From an uncultured bacterium (GTDB lineage Bacteria; Bacillota; Clostridia; Lachnospirales; Lachnospiraceae): DNA of 55,228 bases. This document shows positions 49,745 through 55,228 of the stretch, in pieces. How positions within the stretch are numbered: position 1 is the first letter of the stretch; each line of letters starts with the position of its first letter. The stretch spans positions 1 through 55,228 of the forward strand of contig CAMWUN010000021.1 in the NCBI GenBank assembly GCA_947177425.1. The letters run 5' to 3'. The position numbers and the translations under genes are program-made. The notes under the pieces were generated by a model. That model was not told where the DNA came from. It did no database searches and worked only from the letters and a program-made list of their open reading frames with translations.

Positions 49745-51430
49745 TTAACCAATCAACACCTTTTTTCCCTCAAATGCAAATCCATACTTTCTGATACGTT
49801 CAGCAGGAATCCCCTCAGCTTCAAGCAGGGCTGTATAGTGTTTTTTCTCGATTTGCAATAACGCCGCATCAACTGTATCTTTCAGTGTTTTTTCTTCTTC
49901 CGCATCATGTACTTTAAATTCCAAGATAACAGCATCATCTGGTGTCGCTCTTGGTTTAAGCATCACATCATATCGCCCAAATCCGCTCTCCCGGTTTGAA
50001 GTAATTATGTACCTGTCTGATAATTCTACCATAAGCCCAAGTACAAATCCATGATAAAAGCGTTCCGGCTCCGCATTTTCAGAAGGCTTATTCCCGGCAT
50101 CAAAACTGCTGAATGTTGCAAGTGCCACTTTATTCATATAATAGTTCATTGCTTTTTTATCATCCTGCTGCAACGCCTTAACGAAGTCATTGTATTCCGG
50201 TGCATAATTTTTGAACCAGCCCTCAATCATGCTCTGAAACATCAGGTTTACTTCTTTATTCGTCAATTTCAAACCGTATTCTTCTTTTCCGGTATCAACA
50301 TCCAATACATGATTTTCCACTTTTAAGTACCCGCTGGCAAGCAGCAGGCTCCATATGGCATATTCATTATAATCAAGCTGGCTGAATACAATCTGCTCAT
50401 CTATCTTTGTATGAAACACTTCTCCTTTTAGCAGATTTTCCATAATCATTTTTACATCTTTGCTTCCCCTGCGTATCAGTTTTCCTATCAGACTGTTACT
50501 GCTGGTATTTGCCCAATACATGGAAAATTCCCGCTTATCAAGAAAATTGATAATTGACCAGGGATTATAAATGCCTGCCTTTTTTCCAAAAATAAAGCCA
50601 TCATACCAGTCCTTAACCCTTTCCTCACTTTCAGACAGGCCAAACTCTGACAAGGCGTACGATACCTCTGGCTGTGTAAAGCCAAAAGCATCAGTATACT
50701 TATTGGAAGTCGTTGTTACCACTTCCAGATTGTTCAAATCGGAGAAAATACTTTCTTTACTGATTCTTGTAATTCCAGTCAGAATCGCTCTGTCCATAAA
50801 TGGATTTGTCTTAAATGTTGAATTAAACAGGTTCCTCATGAATACGGTAATTTCATCCCAAAATCCGCCTATATATGCTTCCTGCAAGGGTGTATCATAT
50901 TCATCCAGCAAAACAATCACCTTTTTACCATAATAACGCTGCATAAAATCACAAAGCTTATGAAGCGCAATTACTGCATCCGTCTCATCCATATTTTCAG
51001 AAACTCTGTCAAAATATCTCAAATCTTTGTCAGTAAGCATTCCGCTTTCTTTCAGGAACTCATTTTTAATATACAAATCTGAAATAATCTGACAAATCCT
51101 TATCTTTGTCTTTGCAAACGTATTATCCTTTACATTCGCAAAGCTGAGACTGATTACCGGATATGTTCCCTGTAAACGCCGGAATTTTTCTTCCTTCCAC
51201 ACATTCAGCTTTTCAAAGATTTCGCTCTGCCCGGCATATTTTAAAGAAAAAAAACGCTCTATCATACTCATATTAAGTGTCTTTCCAAAGCGCCCTGGCC
51301 GGGTGATCAGGGTTACGCTGTCTCCATTTTTCCACCATTCACGAATAAAATCAGTTTTATCCACATAAAAATAATCACTTATAATTATCGTTTCAAAATC
51401 CTGTATCCCTACCGCTATCGTTCTTGCCAT
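49745..51430 (-). CDS. AAA-ATPase-like protein with PD-(D/E)XK nuclease domain
   Basis: The roughly 561-residue protein has an N-terminal AAA-ATPase-like domain ([26 protein letters not shown] as P-loop, [16 protein letters not shown] as Walker B) and a C-terminal PD-(D/E)XK nuclease-like domain ([29 protein letters not shown]). Such proteins occur in many copies in clostridia and Bacteroidetes; their function is not settled. GGAAGGAAC precedes the ATG at 51430; an ATG 33 bases upstream is an alternative. The catalytic residues appear intact. Confidence 0.9.
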   Translation of the reverse strand: MARTIAVGIQDFETIIISDYFYVDKTDFIREWWKNGDSVTLITRPGRFGKTLNMSMIERFFSLKYAGQSEIFEKLNVWKEEKFRRLQGTYPVISLSFANVKDNTFAKTKIRICQIISDLYIKNEFLKESGMLTDKDLRYFDRVSENMDETDAVIALHKLCDFMQRYYGKKVIVLLDEYDTPLQEAYIGGFWDEITVFMRNLFNSTFKTNPFMDRAILTGITRISKESIFSDLNNLEVVTTTSNKYTDAFGFTQPEVSYALSEFGLSESEERVKDWYDGFIFGKKAGIYNPWSIINFLDKREFSMYWANTSSNSLIGKLIRRGSKDVKMIMENLLKGEVFHTKIDEQIVFSQLDYNEYAIWSLLLASGYLKVENHVLDVDTGKEEYGLKLTNKEVNLMFQSMIEGWFKNYAPEYNDFVKALQQDDKKAMNYYMNKVALATFSSFDAGNKPSENAEPERFYHGFVLGLMVELSDRYIITSNRESGFGRYDVMLKPRATPDDAVILEFKVHDAEEEKTLKDTVDAALLQIEKKHYTALLEAEGIPAERIRKYGFAFEGKKVLIG

Positions 51431-51463
51431 CCAGTTCCTTCCATTTTTGAATGTCTTTCTCAT

Positions 51464-51639
51464 TTAATTTCCAATTATCTTACATGCATATTATAACATT
51501 TTACCCAAAGTGTCACAATAGCAATCCTTTTTCCGGCTATACATACACTCGAATGAATAGTAACAATGAATGTCTGAACAGGGGGCTGCGAAATTGTCTA
51601 AGGGGGAAAATGATGCTGCGAAATCATCTATAAATCTAC
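51464..51639. repeat. Intergenic region with 16-bp direct repeats
   Basis: GCTGCGAAATTGTCTA (51585-51600) and GCTGCGAAATCATCTA (51615-51630) match in 14 of 16 positions with a 30-bp period, near runs of five G. This could be the decayed end of an insertion sequence. No gene is seen. Confidence 0.45.
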
Positions 51640-51683
51640 AAAAAGAAAAAATCGGCTCATTTTTCAACAAATAAACCGATTTT
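51640..51683 (-). terminator. Terminator of the DUF1385-prmC-prfA operon
   Basis: On the minus strand AAAATCGG (51676-51683) and CCGATTTT (51648-51655) form an 8-bp stem with a 20-base loop, followed by TTCTTTTT. Confidence 0.8.
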
Positions 51684-51746
51684 CAGTCAAAATTATGAAA
51701 TGGCCAACCCCCTATAAAACCGCGAAACCCGCATAAAATCAGCCTT

Positions 51747-52823
51747 TTACATCTCCTGGTTTAAGATGCACAACTTGCGGGCCTGATCCGCCGCAATACA
51801 TGCGTCAATAATCTCCTGTATATCCCCATCCATAATCTTATCCAGCTTGTACAATGTCAGTCCAATTCTATGGTCTGTCACCCGTCCCTGGGGGAAATTA
51901 TAGGTACGTATTTTCTCTGAACGGTCTCCGGTTCCAATCTGACTCCGTCTAAGCTCCGCCTCCGCGTCATGGGCCTTTTGCTGTTCAATATCGTAAAGTT
52001 TTGCACGAAGCAATGCGAATGCCTTCGCCTTATTCTGTAGCTGTGACTTTTCCGTCTGGCTGTAAACCACAATTCCTGTAGGATAATGGGTCAGGCGCAC
52101 CGCCGAATCCGTGGTGTTGACACACTGGCCGCCATTTCCCGAAGCACGCATAACGTCAATTCGGATATCCTTTTCATCAATGACTACATCTACATCTTCC
52201 ACTTCCGGCATAACCGCCACAGTAATGGTGGATGTATGAATACGTCCCCCTGACTCTGTCTCCGGTACTCGCTGCACCCGGTGGACGCCGCTTTCGTATT
52301 TCAGTCTGGAATAAGCGCCCTGGCCGCTTATCATAAAGTTCACTTCCTTCATGCCGCCAATACCGATTTCGTCCACGTTCATGGTTTCCACCTTCCAGCG
52401 CTGCCCCTCTGCATAGTGGACATAAAGACGGTAAATCTCCGCTGCAAAAAGAGCCGCCTCATCCCCCCCTGCGCCTGCCCGGATTTCCACAATAACGTTT
52501 TTGTCGTCATTGGGGTCTTTAGGCAGGAGGAGAATCTTCAATTCCTGTTCCAGTTCTTCAATGCGCTTCTTGGCAGCGTTCAGCTCTTCTTTCAGCATTT
52601 CCCGCATATCCTCGTCAGACTCTTCCTCCAGCATGGCAAGCGAGTCTTCCACATCCTGCTTCGACTTCTTATACTCTTTATATGCGTTCACGATGGGCGT
52701 AAGGTCGCTCTGCTCCTTCATCAGCTTCCGGAACCTTTCCTGATTGTTCGCCACTGTAGGCTCCCCAAGTTCGCCCATAATTTCCTCAAATCGTATTAAT
52801 AAATCTTCCAGTTTATCAAACAC
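51747..52823 (-). CDS. prfA: Peptide chain release factor 1
   Basis: The 358-residue protein ends translation at UAA and UAG. The PXT-type stop codon recognition tripeptide is PET (about 187-189) in [17 protein letters not shown], and the peptidyl-tRNA hydrolysis motif is GGQ (about 231-233) in [17 protein letters not shown]. The GGQ glutamine is the target of PrmC, whose gene lies four bases upstream. GGAGG before the GTG at 52823 fixes the start (MFDKLEDLL); a TTG at 52838 is not needed. Confidence 0.98.
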   Translation of the reverse strand: MFDKLEDLLIRFEEIMGELGEPTVANNQERFRKLMKEQSDLTPIVNAYKEYKKSKQDVEDSLAMLEEESDEDMREMLKEELNAAKKRIEELEQELKILLLPKDPNDDKNVIVEIRAGAGGDEAALFAAEIYRLYVHYAEGQRWKVETMNVDEIGIGGMKEVNFMISGQGAYSRLKYESGVHRVQRVPETESGGRIHTSTITVAVMPEVEDVDVVIDEKDIRIDVMRASGNGGQCVNTTDSAVRLTHYPTGIVVYSQTEKSQLQNKAKAFALLRAKLYDIEQQKAHDAEAELRRSQIGTGDRSEKIRTYNFPQGRVTDHRIGLTLYKLDKIMDGDIQEIIDACIAADQARKLCILNQEM

Positions 52824-52827
52824 GTTT

Positions 52828-53661
52828 CTAACCTCCAAATCTTCCTGACACTACCCTGTCACGGCCTGTAAAATCTTCACAGACCAGAATATCCTTGTAG
52901 CCTGCCTGCTTCATAAGCCCCTTCACGTCCGCCGCCTGTTCACAGCCAATCTCTAAAAAGAGCATACCGCCGGGATGCAGATATTCTCCTGCCTTAGGAA
53001 TAATCTCCCGGTAAAAGAAAAGCCCGTCTTCCCCACCGTCCAGTGCCGTCAACGGATCAAAGTCCCTTACTTCCTCCATCAGTCCGGGGATTTCACCGCT
53101 AGGGATATAGGGTGGATTGGACACAATAATCTCATATTTTCCGCTGACATTTTCAAACAGATCGCTTTGTAAAAACTGCGCCTCCAGCCCAAGGCTGACA
53201 GCATTTGTCCGGGCCGTTTCAATGGCTTTTTCTGAAATATCACAGCCCACCCCTGTACAGTCATTGGAGTACCGTAAAAGACTTAGCAGAATGCATCCTG
53301 AACCGGTACACATATCCAGAATGGACATTCCGTCATGAAGACTGCGCAGGACTTCCTCCACAAGGGTTTCCGTATCCTGCCGGGGTATCAGTACACTGCC
53401 GTCCACTCCAAACCGAAGCCCCATGAACTCCTGGTATCCCAAAATATGCTGCAGAGGAACATGCCTGCCCCTTTTTTCTATCCAGTTTACATAATGCTTA
53501 TGCTGCTCCTCCGTCACCAATTCCCTGCCATGCACCAGAAGGTGATTCCTGTCCGTACCGCAGCACTCTTCCAGCAAAAGGCGGGCGTCCAGAGCCGCTT
53601 CCTCTATTCCGGACGCTTTCAGTTTCTCTACACCCCACTCATAAAGCCCTTTGTATTCCAT
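52828..53661 (-). CDS. prmC: Release factor glutamine methyltransferase
   Basis: The 277-residue protein transfers a methyl group from SAM to the GGQ glutamine of release factors. It has the N-terminal helical domain that binds the factor, the SAM-binding motif [15 protein letters not shown] (about 115-129) and the catalytic NPPY (182-185). GGAGG five bases before the ATG at 53661 fixes the start; an ATG 12 bases earlier is less likely. It is co-transcribed with prfA. Confidence 0.97.
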   Translation of the reverse strand: MEYKGLYEWGVEKLKASGIEEAALDARLLLEECCGTDRNHLLVHGRELVTEEQHKHYVNWIEKRGRHVPLQHILGYQEFMGLRFGVDGSVLIPRQDTETLVEEVLRSLHDGMSILDMCTGSGCILLSLLRYSNDCTGVGCDISEKAIETARTNAVSLGLEAQFLQSDLFENVSGKYEIIVSNPPYIPSGEIPGLMEEVRDFDPLTALDGGEDGLFFYREIIPKAGEYLHPGGMLFLEIGCEQAADVKGLMKQAGYKDILVCEDFTGRDRVVSGRFGG

Positions 53662-53700
53662 CAAAACCTCCATGCTGCCGTCTTGCCAGACCTCAAATCC

Positions 53701-54726
53701 CTATTTTTCTTTTTCAGATTCATTTTCGGCATCTTCCTCATCTGTATACGGCTCGTCAACCATCCATGATTCGTCAATTTCATATCCAAAGGTATTTTCA
53801 ATATATACTTTCCAGTCAAATACGGCCTCCACGGATTTCATGGCAACCTCTACCATGGACTCGTCAGGTTCCTTGGTGGTCAGTCTCTGCAGCATCATGC
53901 CCGGAGCCGAAATGATACGCACAAAAATATTATCGGTTCTGCCTGCCAGGCGGATAATCTCATAGGAAATCCCTGCAATCACAGGTATCAGCGCAATACG
54001 GAGCAGTATCTTCACCGCCGGATTTTCCACCCGGATAAAGAAAAACAAAATAATGCTGACAAACATTACAAAAAATAAAAAACTGGTTCCGCAACGTTTA
54101 TGGATGCGGGAACTTCTCATCACATTGTGCACCGTAAGGGGCCTTCCCTTTTCAATACAGTTAATGCATTTATGCTCTGCGCCATGATACTGGTACAGCC
54201 TGTGGATATCTTTCATAAGACTGATTCCCACCACATAGGCAAGAAAAATCAGAATCCTTATAGCACCCTCAATAATCGCCAGCAGGGATGCATTTCTTAC
54301 ATATTCATTCAGCAGTGAAGTGATAAAATAGGGAAGCAAAATGAAAACACCAACTGCAATCACTACGGAAAATACTGTAGTAACAGCCATTAAAATTCCT
54401 TCGCCCCTTCCTCCCGATACCTTGTCAAGGGCTTTGTCCAGCTTCGTCTCCCCGGTCTCATCGTCTTCGTAAAAGGAGGCCGAATAGTTCAGGGTCCTCA
54501 TCCCAAGGCGCAAGGAATCGATGAAATTAAATACCCCCCTGATAAAAGGCATCCGGGTCAGTCTGCTTCCATGCATACAGCCATGAAATACATCCACCTC
54601 CACCTCAATTTCACCATTGGGCTTTCTGACGGCCACTGCATAATCATCTTTGTTCCTCATCATTACGCCTTCTAAAACAGCCTGTCCACCGATTCCCGAT
54701 GAACGGCTGCATTTCTTCTTTTTCAT
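53701..54726 (-). CDS. DUF1385 family membrane protein
   Basis: The 341-residue protein starts GIGGQAVLEGVMMRNKDDYA, the hallmark of DUF1385, and has about four membrane segments plus a conserved cytoplasmic motif with histidines and cysteines (YQYHGAEHKCINCIEKG, SSRIHKRCGTSFLFFV). The His/Cys pattern led to the label of predicted metal-dependent enzyme, but the function is unknown. In clostridia the gene usually precedes prmC and prfA, as here (39 bases to prmC). ATG at 54726 follows AGGATTTT; an upstream ATG is possible. The acidic tail (DEEDAENESEKEK) is unusual only in charge. Confidence 0.93.
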   Translation of the reverse strand: MKKKKCSRSSGIGGQAVLEGVMMRNKDDYAVAVRKPNGEIEVEVDVFHGCMHGSRLTRMPFIRGVFNFIDSLRLGMRTLNYSASFYEDDETGETKLDKALDKVSGGRGEGILMAVTTVFSVVIAVGVFILLPYFITSLLNEYVRNASLLAIIEGAIRILIFLAYVVGISLMKDIHRLYQYHGAEHKCINCIEKGRPLTVHNVMRSSRIHKRCGTSFLFFVMFVSIILFFFIRVENPAVKILLRIALIPVIAGISYEIIRLAGRTDNIFVRIISAPGMMLQRLTTKEPDESMVEVAMKSVEAVFDWKVYIENTFGYEIDESWMVDEPYTDEEDAENESEKEK

Positions 54727-54780
54727 AAAATCCTCATGCCCTTTCCACAACCTGTAACATTCCTGCGCTCATTTCCCATC

Positions 54781-54930
54781 AAACGCTGCCATATTTCGCA
54801 GGCCATTTATTGAGTCAACACCCCGCTGCAAGCAAACGGAGCAGCGTTTGCCAACATAAGGATGTCTCGCTTTGCATGGCATCCGTTGTCAACATAAGGA
54901 TGTCTCGCTTTGCAAGACATCCGTTGTTTG
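54781..54930. repeat. Repeat families A and B upstream of the DUF1385 operon
   Basis: A family A unit (54781-54815) is followed by a sequence shared with 1570-1600 (CAACACCCCGCTGCAAGC) and two family B hairpins: GGATG/CATCC (54860-54864/54880-54884) and GGATGTCT/AGACATCC (54898-54905/54915-54922). The flanks AACATAA and GTTGT are as in other copies. Confidence 0.75.
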
Positions 54931-55044
54931 TTATCTGCGAGAATAAAAAAGCGCAAGCCCGGCGGCCTGCACTCACAAGAATTGCATCGCAACTCTTCCT
55001 GAACCCCACCACGATTACAGCAGTTTTCTATCTATTAAAACAAT

Positions 55045-55070
55045 CGAGTAGGGAATTCTTCACCTACTCG
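55045..55070. other. Hairpin in intergenic DNA
   Basis: CGAGTAGG/CCTACTCG (55045-55052/55063-55070) forms an 8-bp stem with a 10-base loop. No T run follows. The surrounding 54931-55127 shows no credible gene. Confidence 0.45.
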
Positions 55071-55127
55071 CCGCATGGGGCGCACACTGCCCCCGGCAGC
55101 CGTTTTTCTTATGCTCCCCTGTGTAAC

Positions 55128-55228
55128 AAACGCTGCCACGTTTCGTGAGCCAGCTTATTAACAAACACTGCCACGCTCCGCGAGTCAGCTTATCAACAAA
55201 CGCTGCCGCGCTCCGCGAGTCAGCTTAT
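55128..55228. repeat. Tandem array of repeat family A, cut by the window edge
   Basis: Units start at 55128, 55163 and 55198, a 35-bp period (37 bp at 713-897). The hairpin arms differ but stay paired: CACG-TTT-CGTG in the first and CGC-TCC-GCG in the next two. The array runs off the end of the window. Confidence 0.85.

Noticed and set aside
54810-55148. 112-residue frame near the right end
   Set aside because: It runs through family A/B repeats and has no ribosome binding site or recognisable domain.

Overview
The window looks like chromosomal DNA of an anaerobic Firmicute of the Lachnospiraceae (Clostridia). The reasons are the DUF1385-prmC-prfA order, a Gram-positive type Tad locus, AGGAGG-type ribosome binding sites, Agr/LytTR signalling, and low-to-moderate GC by eye. 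No genus is assigned. I saw no rRNA, tRNA, CRISPR array, prophage or intact insertion sequence.

Layout. 1-1454: an ECF sigma factor and a membrane protein that joins an anti-sigma-like N-terminus to an FtsX-type extracellular domain, with a 5 x 37 bp tandem repeat between them. 1800-7725: O-acetylhomoserine sulfhydrylase, an AgrC/AgrA-like pair, an Rrf2 regulator, and pdxS-pdxT for pyridoxal phosphate. 7991-14322: an AraC regulator facing an alpha-galactosidase/ABC transporter operon for raffinose-type sugars. 14607-24375: housekeeping and accessory genes, including a GNAT, DUF554, HD protein, LytTR/DUF3021 pair, hydrolase, a lone FakA-like domain, an iron-sulfur flavoprotein, and an OmpR/histidine kinase/lipoprotein operon. 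An ECF S-component and DUF4430 lipoprotein lie behind a cobalamin-type riboswitch.

26924-46692 is the centrepiece: one roughly 20 kb, 17-gene, co-directional run. It carries a Tad pilus machine (TadZ, CpaF, TadB, TadC, Flp pilin, two TadE-like pseudopilins, a large TadG-like protein, prepilin peptidase). It continues without an obvious terminator into a phospho-threonine signalling set: FHA protein, Ser/Thr kinase with a Thr-rich insert, vWA-FHA protein, PP2C phosphatase, and several membrane-anchored TPR/WG proteins. Just upstream, a pair of about 30 bp inverted repeats flanks a 77 bp AT-rich segment with a TATAAT box facing the operon. A serine recombinase of invertase/resolvase type is next door. 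My working inference is a phase-variable, phosphorylation-regulated pilus or secretion system.

47739-51430: a DUF2142-type membrane protein gene broken by one base at a G9 tract (possible slipped-strand switch) and an AAA-ATPase-like/PD-(D/E)XK protein. 51747-54726: prfA, prmC, DUF1385. Three families of dispersed intergenic repeats recur through the window: a 35-37 bp hairpin unit (A), a hairpin with variable but self-complementary stems (B), and a 110-120 bp element with terminal inverted repeats (C).
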